From DASRVA01 sp050732935 (lineage in GTDB: Bacteria > Gemmatimonadota > Gemmatimonadetes > JACCXV01 > JAHWKZ01), in contig JBOHRW010000150.1 in the NCBI GenBank assembly GCA_050732935.1, positions 1-64,000 on the forward strand: 64,000 bases of DNA, read 5' to 3'. A program made the translations under genes and the position numbers. Shown here in pieces: positions 14,911 through 23,769 of this stretch. The notes beneath the pieces were generated by a model that did not search any database, was not told the DNA's origin, and saw nothing but the letters and a program-made list of their open reading frames with translations. Every line of letters begins with the position of its first letter. Within the stretch, counting starts at the first letter, position 1.

Positions 14911-15933
14911 TCAACTCTTGATTCGCACGAACGAACGGTCAGGATCCAACAGGTCGCGCCGGTCGGCCTCGGTCATGAACCGGTATCGACGGAATTCAAG
15001 ATCGAATTTCGTTTCCTTGGCTCGCCCCGCCCCGAACGTGTATCCCACAAACTCGCCGAATCCGTTGGCGACCAGGCCCAGCGCCAGCGCGGGCAGGAGA
15101 CGGGGCAGCAGGCCCAGGCGCTCCGAGCGCCGCAGGTCATGCAGGATGCTGCGAAAACGAGTGGCCTGAACGAGCGGAGCGGAACAGGCGTGCAGCCATT
15201 GCCTCCAGACCGGCATGGGCTCGGCCTGGACCGACCCGAAAATGCGACCGTTGACGTACTGCTCCCGGAGAAAGAAGCTCGGACGGGAAAAGTTGTAGTG
15301 ATGAATCCGCGTCGCCGGGGTAATCCTCAGGGTATGGCCGTTCTCGACCAAACGGTCATGCCACAGCATTTCCACTTCGAGTAGATGCGGGAGGTCGGCC
15401 TCGTGTCCAGCGAAAGCCTCGCGGCGAAAGCACGCGTTGTGCCATGGCAGATGGTCGAGAGCCGTCGCACTCGTGTGGTCCACAAACGGCCCGAAGTTCA
15501 TATAGACATCCGCCCAGCTCGTCAGGGTACGCGGGTTTCCGTTCGAGATGGATGGCACGATCGCCCCCGCCTCGGGATGTCGATGAAACGCATCTAGCAA
15601 GGCTTCCGCCCAGTCCGGCTCCGGGAAGCAGTGGTCCTCGGCCAACACCACGAAGGGGGCCGACGCGTGCCGAATTCCCGCCGCCCGTGCGGGTCCCCCC
15701 CGGCTGAGTCGGGGGAGCTCGATCAAGCGCCAGGCCCCAAAACCCTGCAGCGCGACCTTGTCCACCGCGGCCTCGTCGGCCGAGGCGGCAACGAGGATGA
15801 TCTCGAGCCGCTCGGCAATCGTCTGGGCCTGGAGATGCCGGACGGTTTTGGCTATCCCGTCGAAACTGTCCGGCATGATCAGCACGACGGAGAGGGTCGA
15901 CATCGAATGAGTTGTCTGCGCCGGTATTCCCAT
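14911..15933 (-). CDS. GT2-like glycosyltransferase, paralogue of the neighbouring gene
   Basis: This 340-residue protein mirrors its downstream neighbour: SVVLIMPDSFDGIAKTVRHLQAQT, LEIILVAASADE, PFVVLAEDHCFPEPDWAEALLDAF, a hydrophobic C-terminal segment (LLPALALGLVANGFGEFVGYTFGAG) and an ending EFRRYRFMTEADR. The EDH motif again replaces DxD. An internal ATG at 15903 (MSTLSVVLIM) fits the family start better than 15933. It lies 6 nt before the next glycosyltransferase. Confidence 0.85.
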   Translation of the reverse strand: MGIPAQTTHSMSTLSVVLIMPDSFDGIAKTVRHLQAQTIAERLEIILVAASADEAAVDKVALQGFGAWRLIELPRLSRGGPARAAGIRHASAPFVVLAEDHCFPEPDWAEALLDAFHRHPEAGAIVPSISNGNPRTLTSWADVYMNFGPFVDHTSATALDHLPWHNACFRREAFAGHEADLPHLLEVEMLWHDRLVENGHTLRITPATRIHHYNFSRPSFFLREQYVNGRIFGSVQAEPMPVWRQWLHACSAPLVQATRFRSILHDLRRSERLGLLPRLLPALALGLVANGFGEFVGYTFGAGRAKETKFDLEFRRYRFMTEADRRDLLDPDRSFVRIKS

Positions 15934-15969
15934 GAGATGAACGAGGTTTTGGGAAATGGAACAGCGAAC

Positions 15970-16953
15970 CTACAGGAGCCCCTCCTGAAGATACCAGTTG
16001 ACGGTTTGCTGCATCGCATCTTCGATGGAGACCCGGGGATCATAACCCAGTTCGCGTCGGGCCCGCTCGATGGAGAAGGCCCGGTCGGCCTGGAAGAATT
16101 CGAGCGCATGGGTCCGTGGCAGAGAGAGCCCCAGGCGTCGATAGAGGGCGTCGCCGAGCCGATGGTACAGCCGTAGGGGCAAGGCGGGCAGACGCCTGGG
16201 GGTGGCGGAAACATCCAGTGAGCGGGCTATAGCCGCGATCGCCCGGTTGATGGAAACGCAGTCCGGTCCGGTGAAGAGGTAGGTCCGTCCCTCGATGCCA
16301 GGGATTTCCGCGCACAGGCGCAGCGCGTCGACCGCATCGGAAACCGCCGTCAGAGGCACCCGGTTGCTTCCCGAGCCGACCACGAAGACGCGGCCGGCGG
16401 CGATGTCGCGCACCCACGGCAGCCAACCCCTCGCGCGTGCACCGAGCATGCTGGGCAGGCGTGCGATGACAGCCGGCAAGCCTTGGCTCTTGACCGCGTC
16501 ATGCACGATTTGTTCGGCCCGCCACTTCGATATTCGATAGGCCGTGTTCGGTTGTGGCGGCGTTCGCTCATCGGCCGGAGGCTGGGGAACGCGGCCGAAA
16601 CCCCCCAGCGTGCTCGCGAACACGAATCGACGGATGCCGGCTGCAACCGAGGCCTGCGTCATGTGACGCGTGCCGGTTTCGTTGATCACCCGGTAGTCTT
16701 CCGTCGAGGGATGGCTGCGGGCCGTCGCGGCGGCGAGGTGGTAGACGTGCGTGCAGCCGTCCACGGTCCGGCCCACAGCGTCTTCATCCAGCAGATCGGC
16801 GTGGACGATCTCGACGCCAAGGGCCGCGAGGTGCGTGGTGTCGCTGGAGGCACGGGCCATGGCCCGGACAGCGTATCCGTCCGCTACGAGACGCTCGGAC
16901 AGGTGACTGCCCACGAAGCCGGTGGCGCCGGTTACAAGCGCGAGATCAGGCAT
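15970..16953 (-). CDS. NAD-dependent epimerase/dehydratase (extended SDR)
   Basis: The 327-residue protein starts with LVTGATGFVGSHLSERL, the TGxxGxxG dinucleotide-binding motif, has HLAAATARSHPS, and the active-site pair Y142-x3-K (TAYRISKWRAEQ). The size and motif order are those of nucleotide-sugar or flavanone-type extended SDRs. In this cluster a nucleotide-sugar 4-epimerase, reductase or a lipid-linked sugar enzyme is plausible. Its start overlaps the stop of the Gfo/Idh gene by 8 nt. Confidence 0.88.
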   Translation of the reverse strand: MPDLALVTGATGFVGSHLSERLVADGYAVRAMARASSDTTHLAALGVEIVHADLLDEDAVGRTVDGCTHVYHLAAATARSHPSTEDYRVINETGTRHMTQASVAAGIRRFVFASTLGGFGRVPQPPADERTPPQPNTAYRISKWRAEQIVHDAVKSQGLPAVIARLPSMLGARARGWLPWVRDIAAGRVFVVGSGSNRVPLTAVSDAVDALRLCAEIPGIEGRTYLFTGPDCVSINRAIAAIARSLDVSATPRRLPALPLRLYHRLGDALYRRLGLSLPRTHALEFFQADRAFSIERARRELGYDPRVSIEDAMQQTVNWYLQEGLL

Positions 16954-18019
16954 CGCGGGGCACCGCCTGGAGCGAAACGGGCCGGTTCGTCGCGGCCGAT
17001 TCGAGGGCGGCGAGGGTGATCTGCAACGCCCGTCGGCCGTCGCTCAGCGTGGCCGGGGGCGAGTGATCCTGCCGGATGCAATCGATGAACGCCTGCCATT
17101 CGGAGCGGTAGGAGGCCATGAAGTCACCGCCGTACCGCAGGTTGGGCAAGGCGGCCGGCAGCCGGCGGACCGGTTGCATCACTTGGTTGGCCAGGTGCCG
17201 GATTCCGCCGAGGTGATCGGCTGTCGCATACTGCCGAAGGCCGTCGAACTGGTAGCAGGAAACCACGATACGGCCGTTGCTGCCGTGAAACTCGAGCTGG
17301 TTCTGGTCGGCCGTCGCCTGGGAGAAGACTCCGGTGGCCAGCACGCCGTTGGCGAGGCGGGCGGAGACCGTCGCCATGTCATCCTCGCGCTCCGCGGTGC
17401 GGGATTGCACGAAGACTTCCTCGACCTCGGCATCGAGCAGGTACCGCCACAGGTCGAAATGATGAACGCCCAGCTCGAACAGCACGCCGCCTCCGGTGGC
17501 GCGCCGGCGGCGCCAGTCCGGCAAGGTCTGGCGGTGGGCGATGCCGCTGGTGAACGCGGAGCGTACGAAGGCGGGGGTGCCCAGCGCGCCGTCCCGGAGA
17601 GCCGCATGGACTCGGCGGATCAGCCGGTGATGCCGCAGGTTGAAGCCCACCGTGGCCTTCCCGGGCGACCGGGCGTCGTGGGCCATCAACCGGTCCGCTT
17701 CATCGAGGGTCAGCGAGAGCGGCTTCTCGATGAGTACGTGTTTTCCGGCATCCAGCGCGGCAATCGCGACTTCGGCGTGCTGCGCCACCGGCACGCACAC
17801 AGCGACGATATCCACATCTGGATCCGCGAGCAGGGTATCCGCATCCAGGTACGACCGAAGTATGCCGAATCGGCTCGTCACCATATCCAGGCGGCCGGCA
17901 TCCCGGTCGGCGGCGGCCGTCACCCGGGCATCCGGCACGTGGCGCAGGGCCGGCAGATGAAGCTGCTCGGTGACCCGTCCACAGCCGATCAGCCCGATTC
18001 CCAGGGGAGAAGAAGACAT
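16946..18019 (-). CDS. Gfo/Idh/MocA family oxidoreductase
   Basis: The 357-residue protein has the N-terminal Rossmann fold LGIGLIGCGRVTEQLHLPAL, the family's EKPLSLTLDEADRL motif with the active-site lysine, and the alpha/beta C-terminal domain with HHFDLWRYLL. Members oxidise or reduce sugars, often UDP- or dTDP-linked, using NAD(P). It is the first gene of the glycan operon. The open frame reaches 18058, but the ATG at 18019 is preferred because TATACT lies 8 nt before it and the protein starts on the conserved strand there. Confidence 0.88.
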   Translation of the reverse strand: MSSSPLGIGLIGCGRVTEQLHLPALRHVPDARVTAAADRDAGRLDMVTSRFGILRSYLDADTLLADPDVDIVAVCVPVAQHAEVAIAALDAGKHVLIEKPLSLTLDEADRLMAHDARSPGKATVGFNLRHHRLIRRVHAALRDGALGTPAFVRSAFTSGIAHRQTLPDWRRRRATGGGVLFELGVHHFDLWRYLLDAEVEEVFVQSRTAEREDDMATVSARLANGVLATGVFSQATADQNQLEFHGSNGRIVVSCYQFDGLRQYATADHLGGIRHLANQVMQPVRRLPAALPNLRYGGDFMASYRSEWQAFIDCIRQDHSPPATLSDGRRALQITLAALESAATNRPVSLQAVPRDA

Positions 18020-18027
18020 ATACGCAT

Positions 18028-18033
18028 AGTATA
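18028..18033 (-). promoter_or_regulatory. -10 box TATACT of the glycan operon
   Basis: TATACT on the minus strand is followed by 8 nt and the ATG at 18019. It is the only AT-rich patch between the oxidoreductase and the divergent transaminase, and predicts a leaderless or near-leaderless mRNA. Confidence 0.5.
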
Positions 18034-18330
18034 CGGCTATTACCGACATTTCGATCACTTCGGCCGGTCCTCGACTTTCCTACCCGACCGACCCGGGAAG
18101 CGGTATCCTCTGTCGGTGCTTATCCCCCGGACCGACACCCACTCCCGCCTCCGGCTGCCCCGCCAGGCCCGGCCCGGCATCTTCGCGCCCCCCAATGGGC
18201 CAGCGGACGCCATGGGCGTCCGCTCGACAGCCGCCGCGGCCCGGTAGCGCGTCCCCTCCGGGCGCCTCTCCGGAGCGCCGTGGTCCCGTTCGTCTCCCGC
18301 GTTACGAACCGTCGGTCCCAGGAGGGCGCC

Positions 18331-19686
18331 ATGTCCCGTATCCAAGTTTCCGCCGAACGTGTCTTTCCGATCCTCAAGCAGAGCATCCTCGTCGACGGCT
18401 TCCACATCGTTATCGATCTCGAGAAGTCCCATGGCACGACCATGGTCGACGCGCTGACGGGGAAGGAATACCTGGACTGCTACGCCTACTTCGCAACTCT
18501 GCCGATCGGGCACAACCATCCGGGTATGGACGACGAGGGCTTCCGCGAGTCGCTCATGCGGGCGGCCCTCGCCAACCCGGCCAACAGCGATGTCTACAGC
18601 CGGGAGTACGCGGCGTTCGTGGAGATCTTCCGGCGGGTTGCGGTGCCGGCGCCCTTCGAGCACCTGTTCTTCATCGCCGGCGGCGCGTTGGCGGTCGAGA
18701 ACGCCATGAAGGCGGCCTTCGACTGGAAGGCGCAGAAGAATCGCGCCCGAGGGATCGAGGGAGGCGCCGACAAGGTCCTTCACTTCGTCGACGCGTTCCA
18801 CGGCAGGAGCGGGTACACGCTCTCGGTGACCAACACCGACCCCGCCAAGACGCGCGATTTCCCGAAGTTCGACTGGCCTCGCGTTTCCAACCCCAAGCTC
18901 AGCTTTCCCATCGATGACGAAGCGATCGAGGAAGCCGAGGCCGGAGTGGTTGCCGAGATCGAGGCGGTGTTCGAGAAGGATCCGCACGGGATCGCCGCGA
19001 TCCTGATCGAGCCGATTCAGAGCGAGGGGGGTGACCACCACTTCCGTCCCCAGTTCCTGCAGGCTCTCCGCCGTCTCGCCGACGAGCATGAGGCGCTCCT
19101 CATTTTCGACGAGGTCCAGACCGGGATGGGGGTCACCGGGACGATGTGGGCCTTCGAGCAGATGGGCATGGCCCCCGACATCGTCGCCTTCGGCAAGAAG
19201 GCGCAGGTGTGCGGGATCATGGTGGGTCCACGGATCGACGAGGTCGAGAAGAACGTCTTCCGCGTCTCCTCGCGCATCAATTCGACGTGGGGCGGCAACC
19301 TGGTCGACATGGTGCGCTGCGCGCGCTACCTGGAGATCATCGAGGAGAAGGAGCTGGTCGAGAGCACGGCGCGGGTCGGCGACACTTTCCTGGAGCTGCT
19401 CCAGGGGGTCCAGGCCGAGTTCCCGGAGATCGTCTCCAATACCCGCGGCCGGGGTCTGCTGCTCGCCTTCGATCTGCCCGACACGGCGACCCGGAGCGCC
19501 ATCCGCCAGAAGTGCTGGGACGAGGGGTTGGCGACCCTGGCTTGCGGTCCGCGCAGCCTGCGCTTCCGGCCGTCTCTGATCTTCAGCGAGGACGACGCCG
19601 AGCGGGCGGTCGACATCCTGCGCCAGGTCCTGGCCTCCCGCCCCGTCGAGGGGGCGGACATGGTGAGTACCGGCAAGGCCATCTGA
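18331..19686 (+). CDS. lat: L-lysine 6-transaminase
   Basis: A 451-residue class III PLP aminotransferase. It begins VFPILKQSILVDGFHIVIDLEKSHG, characteristic of lysine epsilon-aminotransferases, and has FFIAGGALAVENAMKAAF, DEVQTGMGVTGTMWAFEQM with the PLP Asp, and FGKKAQVCG with the Schiff-base lysine. It converts L-lysine plus 2-oxoglutarate to the aminoadipate semialdehyde and glutamate, a step of lysine catabolism. GGAGGG sits 6 nt before the ATG. No partner dehydrogenase lies next to it. The 270 nt upstream hold only this promoter region and that of the divergent glycan operon. Confidence 0.9.
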   Translation: MSRIQVSAERVFPILKQSILVDGFHIVIDLEKSHGTTMVDALTGKEYLDCYAYFATLPIGHNHPGMDDEGFRESLMRAALANPANSDVYSREYAAFVEIFRRVAVPAPFEHLFFIAGGALAVENAMKAAFDWKAQKNRARGIEGGADKVLHFVDAFHGRSGYTLSVTNTDPAKTRDFPKFDWPRVSNPKLSFPIDDEAIEEAEAGVVAEIEAVFEKDPHGIAAILIEPIQSEGGDHHFRPQFLQALRRLADEHEALLIFDEVQTGMGVTGTMWAFEQMGMAPDIVAFGKKAQVCGIMVGPRIDEVEKNVFRVSSRINSTWGGNLVDMVRCARYLEIIEEKELVESTARVGDTFLELLQGVQAEFPEIVSNTRGRGLLLAFDLPDTATRSAIRQKCWDEGLATLACGPRSLRFRPSLIFSEDDAERAVDILRQVLASRPVEGADMVSTGKAI

Positions 19687-19790
19687 GCGCCGGCACGGAT
19701 CGTCGCTCGGGTAGCGTGGGTATGAACGGAGATCGCCCCGCGGTCGTCATAAAGCCTGAACCCGCACCGCATCCCATTCCAGGAGAGCCG

Positions 19791-22082
19791 ATGAACCGCC
19801 TTTCGATCCGCTTCGTGTCCGTCTTCGTCTTCGGGCTGCTCGCGGCCGCCCCGCTGCCCGCGCAGGAGGCCGACCCCGGAATCCTCACCCTCGAGCGCAT
19901 CTTCTCGTCGGACGACTTCCAGAGGGAGCGGTTCGGTCCGGCGCGCTGGCTGGAGGGCGAAGGCGCGTACACGACGGTCGAGCCCTCCGAGGCCGTCGAG
20001 AATGGGCAGGACATCGTGCGTTACGACGCGCGGACGGGTGAGCGCGAGGTCATGATCCCGGCTTCGCAGCTGATCCCGGAGGGCGGCAACGAGGCGCTCG
20101 AGATCGAGGACTATTCGTGGTCGCCGAACGGCCAGCGGCTCCTGATCTTCACCAACTCCGAACGCGTCTGGCGGGACAACACGCGGGGCGACTACTGGAT
20201 CCTCGATCGCGGTTTGGAGACCCTGCGGAAGCTGGGCGGTGACGCGCCCGAATCGACGCTCATGTTCGCCAAGTTCTCGCCGGACGCCTCCCGCGTTGGC
20301 TATGTCCGCTACGACGAGAACGACATCTACGTCGAGGATCTGGCGAGCGGCGAGATCACCCGACTCACGACCGATGGCTCGCGGACCATCATCAATGGCA
20401 CCTTCGATTGGGTCTACGAGGAGGAGCTGAACCTCCAGGATGGCTGGCGCTGGAGCCCGGACGGGGAGCGGATCGCCTACTGGCAGCTCGACGCCAGCGG
20501 TGTCGGTGAGTTCCTGCTCCTCAACTCCACCGACTCGCTCTACTCGTTCACGATCCCCATCCAGTACCCCAAGGCGGGAACCACCAACTCCGCGGGGAGG
20601 GTGGGTGTCGTGAGCTCGACCGGCGGCGAGACGACGTGGATGGATGTCCCGGGGGATCCGCGAAACAACTACATCGCCCGCATGGACTGGGCGGCGAGTC
20701 CCGACGAGCTCGTGCTTCAGCATCTCAACCGCCTTCAGAACACGCTCCAGATCATGCTCGCCGACGCGTCGACCGGAGAGGTGCGGACGATCCACACCGA
20801 GAGCGATCCCGATGCCTGGGTCGATATGCGCGTGGAGCTCTTCGACTGGATCGACGACGGGCAGCGCTTCCTCTGGATCAGCGAGTCGGACGGCTGGCGC
20901 CACGCCTACGTCATCTCCAGGGACGGCGAGGAGCAGCGGCTGATCACGCCCGGCGAATACGACATCATCGACGTGGTGGGCGTCGACACGGCGGAGGAGT
21001 GGCTTTACATCCTCGCCTCGCCCGACGACCCCAAGACGCGCTACCTGTACCGGGTCCGGATCGACGGTACGGGCGAGGAGGAGCGGCTGACCCCGGAGGA
21101 GACGGGCAGCCACGCCTACGACATGGCTCCCTCCGGCGACTGGGCGTTCCACACCTTTTCCTCCTTTGGTGTGCCGCCCGTCATCGACCTCGTGACGCTA
21201 CCCGCGCACGAGTCCGTGCGGACGCTCGTCGACAACGCCGGGCTCCAGGCCACGATGGAGGCGCTCGACCGCGGCCCGGTGGAGTTCTTCCGCGTACCGA
21301 GCGCCGCGGAAGGGCTGATGCTGGACGGCTGGGTGATGAAGCCGCCCGGATTCGACGAGTCACGGGAGTATCCCGTCCTCTTCTACGTCTATGGGGAGCC
21401 ATGGGGCCAGACGGTGACCGACTCCTGGGGCGGGGAGAGGTATCTCTGGCACCTTTACCTGACCCAGCAGGGCTACCTCGTGGCGAGCGTCGATCCCCGC
21501 GGCACGCCGGCACCCCGCGGCAGCCACTGGCGGAAGGTCATCTATCAGCGGATCGGGACCCTGACAGCGGCCGATCTGGCGGCCGCGGCCGAGGCGTTCG
21601 TCGAGCGGCCGTGGGTCGACGAGACGCGGGTCGGGATCTGGGGCTGGAGCGGTGGCGGCTCGCAGACCCTGAACGCGCTGTTCCGGTACCCGGAGATCTT
21701 CGACCTGGGGATGGCGGTCGCTCCCGTTCCCGACATCCGCCTCTACGACACGATCTATCAGGAGCGCTATATGGGCCTGCCGCAGGAGAGCCCGGAGGCC
21801 TACGCCGAGTCCAGCCCGGTCACCTATGCCGATCAGCTCGAGGGGGATCTCCTGGTCGTCCACGGCACCGGCGACGACAACGTCCACTTCCAGGGGACCC
21901 AGCGGCTGATCGACGCCCTGGTGGCGGCCAACAAGCCGTTCACGATGATGGCCTACCCGAACCGCACGCACGGCATCTTCGAGGGGAAGAACACGACCCT
22001 GCACCTGTTCAGCCTGCTCACCCGCTACCTGGAGGAACATCTGCCGGTGCGGGCGGCGGAGCCGGTCGCGGTCGGCCGCTAG
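19791..22082 (+). CDS. Secreted dipeptidyl-peptidase IV-type S9 peptidase
   Basis: Residues 1-25 are a signal peptide (VFVFGLLAAAPLPA, then QEADPG). Residues 60-490 form the beta-propeller, including DWVYEEE at 206-212, the double-glutamate motif that binds the substrate N-terminus in DPP-IV. The alpha/beta hydrolase domain holds GWSGGG with S620, GTGDDNVH with D695, and RTHGI with H727, so the triad is complete. The enzyme should remove X-Pro dipeptides from peptides in the periplasm or outside. The length of 763 residues is usual. An AGGAGAG precedes the ATG. Confidence 0.93.
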   Translation: MNRLSIRFVSVFVFGLLAAAPLPAQEADPGILTLERIFSSDDFQRERFGPARWLEGEGAYTTVEPSEAVENGQDIVRYDARTGEREVMIPASQLIPEGGNEALEIEDYSWSPNGQRLLIFTNSERVWRDNTRGDYWILDRGLETLRKLGGDAPESTLMFAKFSPDASRVGYVRYDENDIYVEDLASGEITRLTTDGSRTIINGTFDWVYEEELNLQDGWRWSPDGERIAYWQLDASGVGEFLLLNSTDSLYSFTIPIQYPKAGTTNSAGRVGVVSSTGGETTWMDVPGDPRNNYIARMDWAASPDELVLQHLNRLQNTLQIMLADASTGEVRTIHTESDPDAWVDMRVELFDWIDDGQRFLWISESDGWRHAYVISRDGEEQRLITPGEYDIIDVVGVDTAEEWLYILASPDDPKTRYLYRVRIDGTGEEERLTPEETGSHAYDMAPSGDWAFHTFSSFGVPPVIDLVTLPAHESVRTLVDNAGLQATMEALDRGPVEFFRVPSAAEGLMLDGWVMKPPGFDESREYPVLFYVYGEPWGQTVTDSWGGERYLWHLYLTQQGYLVASVDPRGTPAPRGSHWRKVIYQRIGTLTAADLAAAAEAFVERPWVDETRVGIWGWSGGGSQTLNALFRYPEIFDLGMAVAPVPDIRLYDTIYQERYMGLPQESPEAYAESSPVTYADQLEGDLLVVHGTGDDNVHFQGTQRLIDALVAANKPFTMMAYPNRTHGIFEGKNTTLHLFSLLTRYLEEHLPVRAAEPVAVGR

Positions 22083-22150
22083 CGGGCGGTGGATCTGATC
22101 GCGGGCCCTTTTCAACGCGACCGCGGTGTGCGTTCCTCGGCAGGTCTCCG

Positions 22151-22156
22151 TATAAT
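22151..22156 (+). promoter_or_regulatory. Consensus -10 TATAAT of a predicted leaderless operon
   Basis: TATAAT is followed by CGGCCC and the ATG at 22163. The 6-nt spacing leaves no room for a ribosome-binding site; transcription should begin at the start codon. It heads the overlapped operon running to 26094. Confidence 0.6.
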
Positions 22157-22162
22157 CGGCCC

Positions 22163-22552
22163 ATGACCGAAGGCAGCGTCGAGTCCGTCCCTTCGCCCCG
22201 GATCGAGGGGCTCGAGTGGGGCCGCATCGAGGTCGAGGGGGCGCGGGCTCCGTACAAGGACGCCAAGCTCTGGCCGGGCGGCTCACGCGAGTGGGACTGG
22301 AACGAGACCGGGACCCGCCACGAGCCGGGCGTGCAGCCCGCCGACGTGGAGGAGCTCCTCGAGCACGGGGCGACGACGGTGGTTCTCTCGCGCGGCATCC
22401 AGCGCCGGCTCCGGGTCCGCGCCGATACCCTCGAGATGCTGGAGGAGAGAGGCGTTCGGAGCCACGTCGTTCAGACCCTGGAGGCGGTCCGCCTCTACAA
22501 CGAGCTGCGGGAGCGGGAGGCGGTGGGCGGGCTCTTCCATTCGACGTGCTGA
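22163..22552 (+). CDS. Mth938-like domain protein
   Basis: The 129-residue protein is a full-length Mth938 domain (the fold shared with mitochondrial NDUFAF3): YKDAKLWPGGSREWDWNETGT, GVQPADVEELLEHGA, VVLSRGIQ, and the C-terminal LYNELREREAVGGLFHSTC. In bacteria the function is unknown; the mitochondrial relative helps assemble complex I. It starts the operon after a consensus -10 box. The next gene's GTG overlaps its end by 7 nt. Confidence 0.85.
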   Translation: MTEGSVESVPSPRIEGLEWGRIEVEGARAPYKDAKLWPGGSREWDWNETGTRHEPGVQPADVEELLEHGATTVVLSRGIQRRLRVRADTLEMLEERGVRSHVVQTLEAVRLYNELREREAVGGLFHSTC

Positions 22553-22953
22553 AACGCGGGCTCCTCTTCGTAATGGCGGCGATCGTTGTCACGAGTGGCT
22601 GTGCCGATACGGATGGTCTGACCGGCGAGTGGCAGGCGGTCAGCGACAACGCCGAGGGCTCGGCGTTCGTCTTCCGCGAGGACGGCACCGCGCTCTGGCT
22701 CCTGCCCGACACGTTCCAGGTCCGCTACGAGGCCGATTTCGGGGCTTCGCCGCATGCGCTGGACCTGTCCGAGTTCGAGACCGGCCCGCTCGAGGGGTAC
22801 GTGCTGTACTGCATCTTCGAGCTCGAAGGCGACGCTACGCTGCGGCTCGACTGCGAGCCGGGAGTCCCCGGCGAGCGAGGGGCGAACATCCGGCCCGAGG
22901 AGTTCGGCGCCCGGCAGACCCAGACGTTCGTGCGCCGGGGAGGCGGAAGCTGA
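22546..22953 (+). CDS. Hypothetical lipoprotein
   Basis: The 135-residue protein has a lipoprotein signal (LLFVMAAIVVTSGC) and a small beta-rich domain of about 110 residues beginning LTGEWQAVSDNAEGSAFVFREDGTA, the pattern of lipocalin-like or DUF-type periplasmic domains that start with GxW. The GTG start at 22546 lies within the Mth938 gene and its stop is shared with the next start (TGATG). I do not recognise a specific family. Confidence 0.7.
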   Translation: MLKRGLLFVMAAIVVTSGCADTDGLTGEWQAVSDNAEGSAFVFREDGTALWLLPDTFQVRYEADFGASPHALDLSEFETGPLEGYVLYCIFELEGDATLRLDCEPGVPGERGANIRPEEFGARQTQTFVRRGGGS

Positions 22954-23171
22954 TGACCGCGGACGCATCCCGGCCGGGCCTGCGGCGGAGTCGCGAGCAG
23001 CGGATGATCGCCGGCGTCGTCGGTGGCCTGGCCGAACGCTACGATCTGAACGTGACGATGCTGCGTATTGTGTATGTGGTCGTCTCGATCCTGAGCGCTG
23101 CCTTCCCCGGCATCCTCGTGTACCTCCTCCTCTGGATCATCGTGCCGCTGGAGCCCCCGCGGCCCCGGTGA
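22953..23171 (+). CDS. PspC domain membrane protein
   Basis: The 72-residue protein is a single PspC domain: the cytoplasmic lead RRSREQRMIAGVVGGLAERY, then RIVYVVVSILSAAFPGILVYLLLWIIVPLE as one long or two short membrane segments. In enterobacteria PspC senses envelope stress with PspB and induces phage-shock genes; stand-alone short PspC proteins are common in other phyla with unknown role. Start and stop overlap both neighbours (TGATG and GTGA). Confidence 0.88.
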   Translation: MTADASRPGLRRSREQRMIAGVVGGLAERYDLNVTMLRIVYVVVSILSAAFPGILVYLLLWIIVPLEPPRPR

Positions 23172-23677
23172 AGCGGTCGAAGCCCGAGTCCGATCTGGAG
23201 GCCCGGGAGCGGGTCCGAAAGCGGGCGCTACGGCTCCTCTCGGGCCGCGAGCACACGGTCCGCGAGCTGGGCGAGAAGCTCCGGGCGAAGGGCGAGGCGG
23301 ACGAGGACGTCGTGCGCACGGTCGTCGAAGAGTTGGCCCGGAAGGACCTGGTCAGCGACGAGCGCTTCGCGCGCGCCTTCGCGCTGGACGCCGTGCGCAT
23401 GAAGCCCCGCGCGCGGCGCCGGATCGTGAGCCAGCTGGTCGAGCGAGGCGTCCCGGCGGCCGCGGCGGGTCACGCGGTGGACGCGGCGTTCGACGAGGAG
23501 GAGGTCGACGACCGGGCTCTGGCCCGGCGTATCGCCAAGGCCCAGCTGCCGCGTGTCGCCGACGCGTCCGACGAGACCCGCTGGCGCCGGGTCGCCACCC
23601 ATCTCCAGAGACGCGGCTTCGACAACACGCTCATCTACGACGTCTGTAGGGACATCCTGCCCGAGCCGGAGGCGTGA
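23168..23677 (+). CDS. recX: Regulatory protein RecX
   Basis: A 169-residue all-helical protein made of three RecX repeats: RVRKRALRLLSGREHTVRELGEKLRAKGE, LVSDERFARAFALDAVRMKPRARRRIVSQLVERGV, and WRRVATHLQRRGFDNTLIYDVCRDIL. RecX binds RecA filaments and limits recombinase activity. The usual recA neighbour is absent here; instead it lies in an operon of unrelated genes. The GTG start overlaps the PspC stop. Confidence 0.87.
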   Translation: MKRSKPESDLEARERVRKRALRLLSGREHTVRELGEKLRAKGEADEDVVRTVVEELARKDLVSDERFARAFALDAVRMKPRARRRIVSQLVERGVPAAAAGHAVDAAFDEEEVDDRALARRIAKAQLPRVADASDETRWRRVATHLQRRGFDNTLIYDVCRDILPEPEA

Positions 23678-23769
23678 TCGCCGGCCGCGAGGCGATCGCC
23701 GCGAGGTGGCGCGCGTGGATGGTCGCGGACTGCGCGGGGTACTTCGATGAACGAGAGGAGCGGAACTGA
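23674..23769 (+). CDS. Possible 31-residue protein between recX and alcohol dehydrogenase
   Basis: A GTG overlapping the recX stop opens 31 codons (VIAGREAIAARWRAWM, later GYFDERE) ending in a TGA that overlaps the ATG of the next gene. Both junctions have the GTGA/TGATG geometry of translational coupling, which is the only evidence. It may merely bridge ribosomes to the next gene or be a remnant. No family is recognised. Confidence 0.3.
   Translation: MIAGREAIAARWRAWMVADCAGYFDEREERN

Noticed and set aside
18059..18330. Intergenic region between the glycan operon and lat as a riboswitch
   Set aside because: A lysine riboswitch was considered because lat follows, but no lysine-riboswitch core or long stems were seen; only promoters are likely.
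20636..22162. Plus-strand frame within the DPP-IV gene
   Set aside because: Out-of-frame shadow; only the end of this frame from 22163 is a real gene (Mth938).
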